Part shown: in pieces, positions 26,342 to 37,373 of the stretch | How positions within the stretch are numbered: the first letter of the stretch is position 1 | Layout of the letters: each line of letters starts with the position of its first letter | Origin: Opitutales bacterium | GTDB taxonomy: Bacteria > Verrucomicrobiota > Verrucomicrobiia > Opitutales > JABSRG01 | Assembly: GCA_028280845.1 (NCBI GenBank) | Contig: JANQKZ010000004.1 | Span: 1-63,389, forward strand | Direction: 5' to 3' | Length of the DNA: 63,389 nucleotides | Notes under the pieces: generated by a model | Seen by the model: only the letters and a program-made list of their open reading frames with translations | The model's database searches: none | What the model was told of the DNA's origin: nothing | Translations under genes and position numbers: made by a program

Positions 26342-27115
26342 TTATTCCTTTCTTCCATGCAGGACAGCCATAACTTCGTCGTAGAGGTGGGCATTGGCGC
26401 AAATTACCGAGCTTGCCCCGACTGGATCATTCCCATCCCAATCCGACACGCGGGCGCCTGCTCCGCGCATGATGGGAACATGCCCAATAAAGTCCCACTC
26501 ATTCACAATGGGATCGACCATGATTTCTGCCCGGCCCACGGCAACCATGAGATAACCATAGGCGTCTCCCCAGGTGCGGAGGAGTCTGCATTTTTCGGCG
26601 AGGCGATCGAAATGGGTATGCGGCTGCAAGCGGGCCGGCCGCCGTGTGTCCGTGGTCAGCATGAGCGCCCGGTCGAGTGAACTGACATCTGAACAGGTTA
26701 CCGGATTGCCATTGAGGGTGGTCAGGGAGTCATCCCCAATGACGCATTCCTGCATAAAGGGTTGATTAATAGCCCCGAGAATGGGCTGCCCCTGATATTT
26801 CAGGCAGATCAAAGTGCCATACAGCGGAATCCCATAGGCAAACGAAAAAGTTCCATCCACTGGGTCGAGGACCCAGACAAAATCTGCATTGGTATTTTCC
26901 TCCCCATACTCTTCCCCGATGATACCGTGATCCGGATAGTGTTGATTAATGAGCTTGCGGATGACTGCTTCCGCTCCGCGGTCGGCTTGTGTGACAGGAG
27001 TATCATCCCCCTTTTCGATGACCTCCAGGTCGCTCTTGCGAAAAAGCGGAAGGATGACCTTTTCGCTTTCGTCGACTAAATGCTGGATAAATTTACGATA
27101 TTGCCCCGTGTCCAT
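26342..27115 (-). CDS. Inositol-monophosphatase-family phosphatase, possible histidinol phosphatase (HisN type)
   Basis: Metal-dependent phosphatase of the FIG/IMPase fold: E68/E69 in GIIGEEYG, D84-P-V-D87-G-T (WVLDPVDGT) and D208 in EWDFIGHVPIM form the metal site. The phrases WVLDPVDGTFSFAYGIPLYGTLI and ILGAINQPFMQECVIG resemble HisN-type histidinol phosphatases more than suhB. Monofunctional HisB elsewhere in the window means such an enzyme is required. Start MDTGQYRKF at 27115 is preferred; an upstream in-frame ATG at 27175 would overlap the divergent exonuclease gene. Substrate assignment is inference. Confidence 0.8.
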   Translation of the reverse strand: MDTGQYRKFIQHLVDESEKVILPLFRKSDLEVIEKGDDTPVTQADRGAEAVIRKLINQHYPDHGIIGEEYGEENTNADFVWVLDPVDGTFSFAYGIPLYGTLICLKYQGQPILGAINQPFMQECVIGDDSLTTLNGNPVTCSDVSSLDRALMLTTDTRRPARLQPHTHFDRLAEKCRLLRTWGDAYGYLMVAVGRAEIMVDPIVNEWDFIGHVPIMRGAGARVSDWDGNDPVGASSVICANAHLYDEVMAVLHGRKE

Positions 27116-27173
27116 TCTTGAAATTTGATCAACGAGGTATGGGCCTGTCAGGGAAAAAATCAGCACGAATGCC

Positions 27174-27845
27174 ATGAACTGGAATCACAGGCCAATCCAT
27201 ATCATTGATTTCGAAGGTTGCCGACGAACCGGCATCCTGGAATACGGGGTGGTCGTAATGATGGAGGGCCAGATTATGGAGACGGCTACCCGCTTATGTG
27301 GGCCGAGTGCATCCATTGATCCGCGAGACAGCCAACTCCACGGGATTCGGGATGCGGATGTGACCGGGAAGGATCCATTCGAAGTCGATTGGATATTATT
27401 TTCCGGTTATCGGCGCACGGGGCCTTTGTGCGCGCATCATGCCCAGGTGGAAGATCAATTGCTTCGCCAGGTCTGGCCATTTCCGGGGAATGTGCCTGAT
27501 TTTTTAAATGGTGATGGAGCCCAGGCGCAGGAGTGGGGCCCCTGGATGGACACCCGCCGCCTCTACGAACATCTCTTTCCTGAACTGGAGTCCTACCAGC
27601 TCATGGAGTTGATCCGGATCTTCCACTTAAGCAACAATTTAGAGGAACTCGCTGCCCGGTATTGCCCGGAGACCCGACGGCGTCCGCATTGTGCCCTGTT
27701 CGATGCCCTGGCCTCGGCCCTCCTGCTGAAGCAGATCCCGGAATTCCCCGGGTATGAGCAGATCGACCTGTGGTGGTTCCTCTATAACAGCGCGCCCAGC
27801 CGACAAGCTCGTGCCGACTGGGCGCAGGGAGAGTTATTTGAGTAG
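27174..27845 (+). CDS. DnaQ-like DEDDh 3'-5' exonuclease
   Basis: The exonuclease motifs are recognisable in this 223-residue protein: ExoI D12-x-E14 (HIIDFEG), ExoII around D94 (AHHAQVED) and ExoIII H172-x4-D177 (HCALFDALA). These four acids and the histidine bind two metals and cleave 3' ends of DNA or RNA. It is a stand-alone nuclease domain, not a polymerase epsilon subunit with known C-terminus, so its role (proofreading, RNA trimming or repair) is open. A GTGTCT-family repeat begins at its stop codon. Confidence 0.82.
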   Translation: MNWNHRPIHIIDFEGCRRTGILEYGVVVMMEGQIMETATRLCGPSASIDPRDSQLHGIRDADVTGKDPFEVDWILFSGYRRTGPLCAHHAQVEDQLLRQVWPFPGNVPDFLNGDGAQAQEWGPWMDTRRLYEHLFPELESYQLMELIRIFHLSNNLEELAARYCPETRRRPHCALFDALASALLLKQIPEFPGYEQIDLWWFLYNSAPSRQARADWAQGELFE

Positions 27846-27910
27846 TGTCTAATGTCGAGTGTCTAGTGCAAAGCATTCCTTAGACACCCGTCACCCGACA
27901 CTTGGCACTA
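27843..27910. repeat. Dispersed inverted repeat, GTGTCT family, copy 2
   Basis: GTGTCTAATGTCGAGTGTC-type sequence on the left faces TTAGACACCCGTCACCCGACAC on the right, around a centre containing GCATTCC. Shared features with copy 1 (10608-10690) are GTCTAGTG, a central GCAT, TAGACAC, CGTC and a terminal GGCACT. Confidence 0.65.
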
Positions 27911-27919
27911 TCCGAGGGG

Positions 27920-30346
27920 CTACGCTTCCTCTGAATCGACCTCGACGATTTTCGATACGCCGACGACTTTATCTTCGTGGGCAAGGTTGATGCAGCGGAC
28001 GCCCTGGGTGGTGCGGCCGATGACACGGATGTCTTTGACGGGGGAGCGCACAGCCTGGCCTTTTTCAGTGACCATGATGACTTCATCACTTTCGGCAACC
28101 GAAAGGGCAGCCGCAACGCCCTCGGTTTTGATGGCGATGACTCCAGATCCGCCCCGGCTCTGCTTGCGGTATTCCTCGAAGTTGGTGCGCTTGCCCTGGC
28201 CATTCTGGCCAATGATGAGCAGCGTTTCGTTGGGGTCAACGACCTCCATCGTTTTCACCTCATCATTTGATTTCTTGAGGGTAACTCCCTTGACGCCACG
28301 AGTGGCCCGGCCTTGGTCACGCAGGTCATTCTCATGAAAGCGAATCGACATACCCGCCTGGGTAACGAGAACAAGCTCATTGTCGCCGGTGGTGAGGATG
28401 ACTTTCTGGACTTCATCACCTTCGTCGACATTGATGCCGATGATCCCTCCACGGCGGGGATTGGAGTACTCTTTCAGGTTGGTTTTCTTCACCACCCCGT
28501 TGCGGGTGCACTTCACGATGTGCATGGATTCGTCGAAGTCTTTCACGCAAATCATAGAAGCCACACGTTCCTCTTTTTGCATTTCCAGGATGTTGGCGAT
28601 CATGCGTCCCTTGGATACGCGGGTCCCTTCTGGAATATCATAGACCTTTTCCACATAGACGCGGCCATTGTTCATGAAGAACATGATATAATCGTGTGTG
28701 CTGGCGGTGAAGAGATGTTCGACGAAGTCTTCATCATGGGATCCCGTACCAATCACGCCCTTGCCGCCGCGTTTTTGAGAGCGGTAGGCACTCACACCGG
28801 TGCGTTTGATAAATCCGTTGTGGGTTACAGTGATGATACAACCTTCATTGGCAATGACGTCTTCCATGCGAAACTCGCCTTCCTCCGGAATGAGTTGGGT
28901 GCGGCGCGGATCCGTGTATTTGTCCCGAAGCCCGCCGAGTTCGGTTTTGATCACATCGAGGAGTTTGCGTTCGCTGCCAAGAATGGAGCGGAGTTCTTCG
29001 ATTCGGATCATCAACTCCCGGTATTCTTCTTCGATCTTCTCGCGCTCCATGCCGGTCAATTGATACAGGCGGAGTTCCAGGATGGCATTGGCTTGCCGTT
29101 CGCTGAGGGGGTATTTCGCCATGAGGCGCGTTCGGGCTTCCTCCCGGTTTTTACTCGACCGGATGATCTTCACGAAATCATCCAGATTCATGAGGGCGAT
29201 TTTATACCCCTCGAGGATGTGTGCCCGATCCTCGGCTTTCCGCAGCTGAAACTGAGTCCGCCGGATGGTGACATCGCGCCGGTGATCGATGTAGCAGCCC
29301 AACATTTCCTTGATGTTCATCTGCTTGGGTCGGCGGTTATCCAAGGCTAGAAGGATGACACCAAAGGAGCTTTCCAAGGCAGTGTGCTTGTAGAGTTTAT
29401 TGATTGTGACCCGGGGAACTTCCCCCCGTTTCAACTCGATGACGATGCGGGTGTTTTCGTCAGATTCGTCGCGCAAGTCACTGACGCCAGTGAGTTTCTT
29501 GTCTGAAATGAGTTCCGCGATTTTGGTTACCAGGCTGGCCCGGTTCACATTGAAGGGAATCTCAGTAATGACGATTTGCTCCTTGCCGCCTTTGAGCTGT
29601 TCCAGGTGGGCCGTTCCCTTGATCCGGACGATACCCTTACCAGTCCGCATGTAGCTATCGATCCCCTTGCGTCCGGCGATGGACCCCCCGCTGGGGAAGT
29701 CCGGTCCTGGAATAATCTCCATGATATCATCGATGGATATATTGGGGTTATCGATCATCGCGTGGATGGCATTGACTAATTCTCCAAGATTATGTGGGGG
29801 GATATTGGTAGTCATGCCAACCGCAATCCCGGTAGACCCGTTCATGAGGAGCTGGGGCAAGGCGGCTGGCAAGACGGAGGGCTCCGTTGTCGACTCCTTG
29901 TAGTTCGGAACAAAGTCGACCGTGTCCTCATCGATGCTGCGGAGCATTTCTTCCGCAATCTGGGTCATGCGGGCCTCGGTGTAACGATAAGCGGCGGGCG
30001 GGTCTCCATCGACAGAGCCGAAATTCCCCTGTGGCTGAATCAACGGGTAGCGCATGACCCAGTCCTGGGCCATGCGGACCAGGGTATCATATACGGAGCC
30101 ATCGCCATGGGGGTGGTAGTTCTTCAGCACTTCTCCTACGACGCCGGCACATTTATCAAAGGCGCGATTGTGGAGAAGGCCTTCCCGCAACATCGCGTAG
30201 AGGATACGGCGTTGCACGGGTTTGAACCCGTCTCTGGCATCAGGAAGCGCGCGGCTGACAATGACCGACATCGAGTAGTCGATGTAGGCGCTCTCCATGA
30301 TCTCGGAGATGTTGGTAGGAATCAGTTTTTCGTTTTCGGTATACAT
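27920..30346 (-). CDS. gyrA: DNA gyrase subunit A
   Basis: GyrA cuts and rejoins DNA for ATP-driven negative supercoiling. The 808-residue protein has the winged-helix breakage domain with catalytic Y122 (YRYTEARMT) and the C-terminal six-blade wrapping domain with a GyrA box (SQKRGGKG; Lys replaces the usual Arg). In the quinolone-resistance region the sequence reads HPHGDGSVYDT, giving Gly at E. coli position 83 instead of Ser. The gene follows gyrB after 101 bp on the same strand, so they probably form an operon. Confidence 0.97.
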   Translation of the reverse strand: MYTENEKLIPTNISEIMESAYIDYSMSVIVSRALPDARDGFKPVQRRILYAMLREGLLHNRAFDKCAGVVGEVLKNYHPHGDGSVYDTLVRMAQDWVMRYPLIQPQGNFGSVDGDPPAAYRYTEARMTQIAEEMLRSIDEDTVDFVPNYKESTTEPSVLPAALPQLLMNGSTGIAVGMTTNIPPHNLGELVNAIHAMIDNPNISIDDIMEIIPGPDFPSGGSIAGRKGIDSYMRTGKGIVRIKGTAHLEQLKGGKEQIVITEIPFNVNRASLVTKIAELISDKKLTGVSDLRDESDENTRIVIELKRGEVPRVTINKLYKHTALESSFGVILLALDNRRPKQMNIKEMLGCYIDHRRDVTIRRTQFQLRKAEDRAHILEGYKIALMNLDDFVKIIRSSKNREEARTRLMAKYPLSERQANAILELRLYQLTGMEREKIEEEYRELMIRIEELRSILGSERKLLDVIKTELGGLRDKYTDPRRTQLIPEEGEFRMEDVIANEGCIITVTHNGFIKRTGVSAYRSQKRGGKGVIGTGSHDEDFVEHLFTASTHDYIMFFMNNGRVYVEKVYDIPEGTRVSKGRMIANILEMQKEERVASMICVKDFDESMHIVKCTRNGVVKKTNLKEYSNPRRGGIIGINVDEGDEVQKVILTTGDNELVLVTQAGMSIRFHENDLRDQGRATRGVKGVTLKKSNDEVKTMEVVDPNETLLIIGQNGQGKRTNFEEYRKQSRGGSGVIAIKTEGVAAALSVAESDEVIMVTEKGQAVRSPVKDIRVIGRTTQGVRCINLAHEDKVVGVSKIVEVDSEEA

Positions 30347-30447
30347 TCAGCGTAAATTTAAGATTCGAGATACATGATCCGGGATTCGAGGGAATCAAAG
30401 GGGTTCCAGTTGTTGGAAAAAACCCGTTTGCCGAATATCGTGACTCA

Positions 30448-32979
<2,532 letters not shown>

Positions 32980-33019
32980 TTATAAAAAAAAGCGGCTTCA
33001 AAAGCGACACTAAATGTTG

Positions 33020-33061
33020 CCGGAAAGGCCTTTTTTTAGAGGTTTTTCGGCCTGTTTCCGG
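33020..33061. promoter_or_regulatory. Inverted repeat in the gyrB / Rrf2 divergent spacer
   Basis: CCGGAAAGGCC (33020-33030) faces GGCCTGTTTCCGG (33049-33061): 11 paired bases with a 2-base bulge, around an 18-base loop. The right arm overlaps the predicted -35 region of the Rrf2 gene, so it may be an operator; it could also fold as RNA. Confidence 0.45.
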
Positions 33062-33084
33062 TTGAATTTTAGGGTTTCTATACT
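33055..33084 (+). promoter_or_regulatory. Candidate promoter of the Rrf2-family gene
   Basis: A good -10 TATACT (33079-33084) is preceded at 18 bp by a weak -35 TTTCCG (33055-33060). Transcription would begin roughly 8-9 bases before the GTG start, giving a nearly leaderless mRNA. Confidence 0.35.
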
Positions 33085-33099
33085 TACTTTGGAAATGTA

Positions 33100-33513
33100 G
33101 TGAAAATATCTCTGAAAACGGAGTATGCCTGCCGGGTTTTGGCCCAGTTGGGTAAGGTATATGACCGCCAAGAACTCTCGCACATTGAAGCTCTGGCTGA
33201 AGCGGAAGAGATTCCTGCAAACTACCTCGTTCAGATCCTGAATGATCTCCGCAATGCGGGTTTAATTATCTCCAGGAGGGGGAAACAGGGAGGATATCTG
33301 CTGGCGAAGGCCCCTGGGGAAATCACCCTGCTCCATATCATCCGGGCGGTGGATGGAGACGTGCTTGAAATGTCGGCCAAACCGGCTGGCCAGAGTGGAA
33401 AAAAGGTGGCTGCGGTCTGGCAGGATGTTGCCGAAATGTTGGAATCTAAGACTCATTCCGTCTCGCTGGAAGCGATGATTCCTGATGAGACGCGTGAGAT
33501 GTATTATATTTAG
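33100..33513 (+). CDS. Rrf2-family transcriptional regulator without iron-sulfur cysteines
   Basis: The N-terminal winged helix shows the family pattern KTEYACRVLAQLG, IPANYLVQILNDLRNAGLIISRRGKQGGYLLAK and ITLLHIIRAVDG. Unlike IscR or NsrR, the region after residue 85 has no cysteines; the only Cys is residue 11. It therefore probably does not carry a [Fe-S] cluster and may sense something else, as CymR does through a partner protein. The GTG start at 33100 gives the normal N-terminus. It is transcribed divergently from gyrB. Confidence 0.85.
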   Translation: MKISLKTEYACRVLAQLGKVYDRQELSHIEALAEAEEIPANYLVQILNDLRNAGLIISRRGKQGGYLLAKAPGEITLLHIIRAVDGDVLEMSAKPAGQSGKKVAAVWQDVAEMLESKTHSVSLEAMIPDETREMYYI

Positions 33514-33643
33514 GGGATTTCTGTCCAGCTCTACCCGGGCTTAAGGGTCTAGGCTGACTTCAGATATCTGGCTTCGGATCTCCGGTTTCCGGGATATAAC
33601 TGTGAACTTGATTGCCTGGCCCGGAGCGGTTAGAATCTAATTC

Positions 33644-34126
33644 ATGGAATCAGTTCTCCTTATTGCCCGTTACCTCATTTTTGCGGTTGTTTCCGGTTTG
33701 ATCGGGACTGGCGTGATGACGCTGTTCATGACCGGTTTGACGAAAAGCGGGGCGACGAACGCGAGAATGGTGTATGCCGTCGGGGCGCTGCTGACCCGCT
33801 CGGGGGACCGGGCTGTGTTGGTGGGGAGCATCGTGCATTTGCTTTCCGGCGTGACCTTTGGGCTGATCTATACCCTGATTTTGATGGGGGTGGCGGCAGC
33901 CGGATCGCCGGGACTCGGCCATATGGTGTTCACCGGCCTGCTGGTTGGACTGGTTCATGGGGTGATGGTCAGCTTTTTCCTGGTCGCCTCAGTGGCGGAC
34001 CAGCACCCCTTGGATGAATTCAAAGAAGCCGGGATGGCGGTGGCTCTGGCGCATGCGGCGGGACACGTCCTGTATGGCCTGACCATCGGTGTGTTGATCA
34101 ACTTTTCGGGTCTGACTGCTTTTTGA
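33644..34126 (+). CDS. Unknown integral membrane protein
   Basis: This 160-residue protein has about four to five hydrophobic helices (roughly residues 7-30, 56-82, 90-115 and 130-155). I do not recognise a family. Short polar loops contain THA-type residues (DQHPLDEFKEAGMAVALAHAAGHVLYG) with several His that could lie in the membrane. It follows the Rrf2 gene by 130 bp on the same strand and converges with the SLC13 transporter gene. Confidence 0.65.
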   Translation: MESVLLIARYLIFAVVSGLIGTGVMTLFMTGLTKSGATNARMVYAVGALLTRSGDRAVLVGSIVHLLSGVTFGLIYTLILMGVAAAGSPGLGHMVFTGLLVGLVHGVMVSFFLVASVADQHPLDEFKEAGMAVALAHAAGHVLYGLTIGVLINFSGLTAF

Positions 34127-34307
34127 GATCGGAGGTCGGACGCCTTTCAGCGATTCAGTTTTTATGGCTGGTCGGGTCGTCCAGTCCTACCTGAGGGGCG
34201 TGATCACTCGCGGGTGCCGGGCTTTGATACCAGCCTTCTGGTGATTGGTTACTCTAACCACATCAGAGATTTAGAGTAAGGAGAAGGCGATGAAGAGGGA
34301 GAAGGGA

Positions 34308-36104
34308 TTAGAAGCTCCAGATGCGGGGGACGAGGAGGACGGTGAAGAGGAAATAGGTGAGGTTGAGGCCGATGCCGATTTTGGCGAAATCGGTAAAGCG
34401 GTAGCCGCCGACCCCGTAGACATAAGTATTGGTCTGGTAGCCGATGGGGGTGGAGAAGCTGGCACTGGAGGCGATGCAGCAAGTGATGATGAAGGGTCTG
34501 GGGTCGACGCCGAGCTGGGTCCCCAACTGTAAAGCTATGGGGGCCATGAGGACAATGGTGGCATTGTTGGAGAGGGTCTCCGTCAGGATCATGGTGACCA
34601 GGTAGAGCAGGGCGAGGATGAGGATGGGGTTGCCGGACAGGGTCTGCAGGAGAGTGGCCAGCCATTCAGTAGCCCCTGAACTCTCCATCCCTTTACCGAG
34701 AGCCAGCATGCCGAAAATCAGCATGAGAATCGACCAATCGATGGCGGCATACCCCTCCTTGGGTTTCAGGCAGCCGGTGAGGAAAAGAAACCCTACACCG
34801 ATGAAAACAGAGATTTCGATAGGCAGGATATTAAAAGCATTGAGTCCGACGATGCCCACGACAGCAGCAATCACGAGGGGCATTTTTTTGCGGAAACTCG
34901 TAGCTTGGAGGCGGGGCTGATCCAAGAGAAGAATATCGTCGCTGCGGCGGAGGTTTTCGATAGCCTTATCCGTCCCCATCATGAGCAGGGTATCGCCAAA
35001 TTCCAGGGGCAGGGTATGGAGCTGGTCCCGCACGTTTTTTCCCTCACGGTGAATGGCTACGATGATCATGCGGAAACGCTGACGGAAGTTGATCTCTCTG
35101 ATTGTCTTTCCGGCGATGGTCGACTTGGGCCCAATGACCCCCTCGACAATTGAACCTTCTTGGGCTGCGATCTGTTCGAGGCCTTCGCCAATTTCTCCAA
35201 CAAAGTCGACCCCTTCCAGTGAGCCGGCATCGACGATACCATGGGGTCGGCAGGCGAGGACGAGGCGGTCTCCCTCTTTGAGGTGAATCTCCATTGGATC
35301 TCCCGCGGTGGCGACCCCATCGCGAATGACTTCCATGACCCGGATCCCCCGGGTTTTCTTCAGGCCTCCTTCGACGAGAGATTTACCCACCATAGGAGAG
35401 TGGGCCCGGACGTAGGCTTCTGTGATAAACTCACGCCGTTCCTCGGGGGAGAGGATCTGAGTGAGGGTTTCCCGGACCGGGAGCAGGCGGTAACCGAACA
35501 GGGCGAGGTAGAGGGTTCCACAGGCTGCCAGAGGTAGGCCGACCATCCCCAGTTCAAACATGCTGAGCGGGGGTTCCCCCGACCTGGAAATGATACCGCT
35601 GGCCAGAATGTTGGTACTGGTGCCCAGGAGGGTGCAGGTTCCGCCCATGATGGACGCATAGGATAGCGGGATCAGCAACTTGGAGGCGGGCAGGCCCATA
35701 TCCCGCGCCAGGGCAAGGATAGCGGGCAGGAGCACAACGACCACGGGGGTATTATTGATAAACGCGCTGACAAAGCCGACAAAGAGCACCATGACCACGA
35801 TGAGAGCCGGGTAGGGCAGATTGCGTCCCTGTTTAAAAACAGCGGCGAGGTAGTCGATCGCTCCGCATTTATCAAGGGCCGCACTGACAATAAACATCGC
35901 GGCGACGGTAATAGGGGCGGGGTTCGAGAAAACATCGAAGAGCGATTCGACACCCGGCAAATTCTTTGAACCGGACAGATAACTCACCCCAATCAACATG
36001 ACGAAGACAAGGATTGCCGTGATATCAGTGGAAATTTTTTCCAGCGAAAAGCTCACCAGGGCAAAAACGAGTAGCCCGATAATAAATAGGATTTCCCAGG
36101 TCAT
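34308..36104 (-). CDS. SLC13/DASS-type permease with two TrkA-C (RCK-C) domains
   Basis: The 598-residue protein has a membrane half (TM helices over residues ~1-200), two cytoplasmic TrkA-C domains (about 205-375: REFITEAYVRAHSPMVGKSL and GVIGPKSTIAGKTIREINFRQRF) and a second membrane half with the ETLSNNATIVLMAPIALQLG signature. This matches the citrate/sulfate/arsenite-type permease family; the transported ion cannot be told. It lies 29 bp downstream of ctaG at the end of the cytochrome oxidase operon, so it may be co-expressed with it. Confidence 0.88.
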   Translation of the reverse strand: MTWEILFIIGLLVFALVSFSLEKISTDITAILVFVMLIGVSYLSGSKNLPGVESLFDVFSNPAPITVAAMFIVSAALDKCGAIDYLAAVFKQGRNLPYPALIVVMVLFVGFVSAFINNTPVVVVLLPAILALARDMGLPASKLLIPLSYASIMGGTCTLLGTSTNILASGIISRSGEPPLSMFELGMVGLPLAACGTLYLALFGYRLLPVRETLTQILSPEERREFITEAYVRAHSPMVGKSLVEGGLKKTRGIRVMEVIRDGVATAGDPMEIHLKEGDRLVLACRPHGIVDAGSLEGVDFVGEIGEGLEQIAAQEGSIVEGVIGPKSTIAGKTIREINFRQRFRMIIVAIHREGKNVRDQLHTLPLEFGDTLLMMGTDKAIENLRRSDDILLLDQPRLQATSFRKKMPLVIAAVVGIVGLNAFNILPIEISVFIGVGFLFLTGCLKPKEGYAAIDWSILMLIFGMLALGKGMESSGATEWLATLLQTLSGNPILILALLYLVTMILTETLSNNATIVLMAPIALQLGTQLGVDPRPFIITCCIASSASFSTPIGYQTNTYVYGVGGYRFTDFAKIGIGLNLTYFLFTVLLVPRIWSF

Positions 36105-36133
36105 GAATAGGGGGGGAGGATGTGTGGCCCAAT

Positions 36134-36946
36134 CTATTTCTGGTAAACGTAGACCTCATGAGCAGCAGTCTCAATAGAATCCTTGCGTGCCCATAAATAA
36201 AAACTCGTCCCGAAAATGGCCATCGACACAATCATGTTAGAAATTTTCATGACGACGCCGCCCAGGATTTGATCGGCTAAGGGGCTCATGTCTTCAATGA
36301 TTCGAGGGGCCCATTCATAAGTGGGATAGTGAACGGTTTCTGAAAAAGTCAGAAAGGCAAATACGGGTAGCTGGGCGATCATAAGGAGAAAGATAATCAA
36401 CATCCGCATGGGATAAGAGGCGGCAGGAATCGTTTTGGACGGGGTGACGAAGCACCACATCATCATCATGGCAGTAACAAAAATCGTAATGTGTTCAAAA
36501 ATGTGAATGGCTTTATTCTGGAGGGCCGCTTCATAAGCGCCGGGGATGTGCCAAAGGGTATAGACGATGCTTAGCGACAGGCCCCCTGTAGCCGGGTGCA
36601 TGAGCCCTTTCATGGACTTTCTGAAGACCGGATTTTCCATCGGTCTGTCCAATAACCAGGCGGGGATGCCGGCGTAGAGCAGAAACGGAAGGGCATAGAT
36701 GAGTAACATGTGCTGCACCATGTGCGCGCTGAAGAGGAATTGCTCGCCAATCTGGTCGAGGGGGGATCCTACTGTGAGATAGGCTAACAGAATCCCGCCA
36801 TGAAAACAGATCGGTTTCCAGATGGGGAGCGGCGTGTCGGCCCCAAACCACTGTTCACGCAAAGGCCCTGTCGCAATAGCATAAGCCCATGCGAAAAAAA
36901 GAAGGCTGAGGAGCAGGAAGGGCTCCGTATGCCAGTGTAATTCCAT
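36134..36946 (-). CDS. ctaG: Cytochrome c oxidase assembly factor CtaG (caa3 type)
   Basis: CtaG of the caa3_CtaG family is a multi-helix membrane protein needed for copper insertion into caa3 oxidases in Bacillus. The 270-residue protein has about seven helices and the signature HMVQHMLLIYALPFLLYAGIPAWLL, with further His/Met pairs such as HIFEHITIFVTAMMMMWCFVTP. It follows subunit IV by 34 bp in the oxidase operon. Confidence 0.87.
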   Translation of the reverse strand: MELHWHTEPFLLLSLLFFAWAYAIATGPLREQWFGADTPLPIWKPICFHGGILLAYLTVGSPLDQIGEQFLFSAHMVQHMLLIYALPFLLYAGIPAWLLDRPMENPVFRKSMKGLMHPATGGLSLSIVYTLWHIPGAYEAALQNKAIHIFEHITIFVTAMMMMWCFVTPSKTIPAASYPMRMLIIFLLMIAQLPVFAFLTFSETVHYPTYEWAPRIIEDMSPLADQILGGVVMKISNMIVSMAIFGTSFYLWARKDSIETAAHEVYVYQK

Positions 36947-36965
36947 AGGTGCACGCTCCCCAACA

Positions 36966-36985
36966 GCACCGAGGCGGTGCCTACA
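36966..36985 (-). repeat. REP-like palindrome, GTAGGC family, copy 3, overlapping a stop codon
   Basis: Minus strand TGTAG-GCACCG-CCT-CGGTGC. The TAG within GTAGG is the stop codon of the cytochrome oxidase subunit IV gene (36981-36983), so the element has become the end of that gene. Confidence 0.5.
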
Positions 36986-37361
36986 AGGCCAGGAGGGGCC
37001 TCAGGGTAAGGACACCTAACTCCAGTATTTCGACCGCTTCAACATCCACATCATCAAAGCTGAAAAGCAGCATGAGCGCGGTAACCGTGCCGGTAGCAAG
37101 GATCATCCCTGTCATAAATATAAGCGTTAACAGGAGCTTATCGTAGACCAGATGCATGAACCAGGTGATGACGCAGACAAATTTGATAATGGAAAGGATG
37201 GCCAGGACCCAGAAGATGAGCCATGGATTCCAAGGGAAAAAGATCACGACGATTTCAATTCCGGTAAGGACAGCAAGGAAGAGTCCAAGGTTAATGAAGG
37301 CGTGATACTTCTTGTTCTCGGACTTAATGTTCTCTGGAAGGAGGGCGGAAACTTCGCTCAT
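36981..37361 (-). CDS. Cytochrome c oxidase subunit IV-type protein
   Basis: A 126-residue protein with three transmembrane helices (about residues 22-45, 48-72 and 78-100), including ITWFMHLVYDKLLLTLIFMTGMILA. This is the layout of the prokaryotic subunit IV (CoxD/COX4_pro) that stabilises the oxidase core. It starts 12 bp after the subunit III stop. Its C-terminal tail (VLTLRPLLAL) runs into a REP-like element that provides the stop codon, so the native C-terminus may have been altered. Confidence 0.85.
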   Translation of the reverse strand: MSEVSALLPENIKSENKKYHAFINLGLFLAVLTGIEIVVIFFPWNPWLIFWVLAILSIIKFVCVITWFMHLVYDKLLLTLIFMTGMILATGTVTALMLLFSFDDVDVEAVEILELGVLTLRPLLAL

Positions 37362-37373
37362 TGTTATTCCAAG

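Noticed and set aside
28313-29350. Long open frame on the plus strand opposite gyrA
   Set aside because: It lies entirely inside gyrA in antisense, has no recognisable domain, and reflects codon bias of a long conserved gene. The same holds for 30616-31683 opposite gyrB and 38160-39479 opposite coxA.
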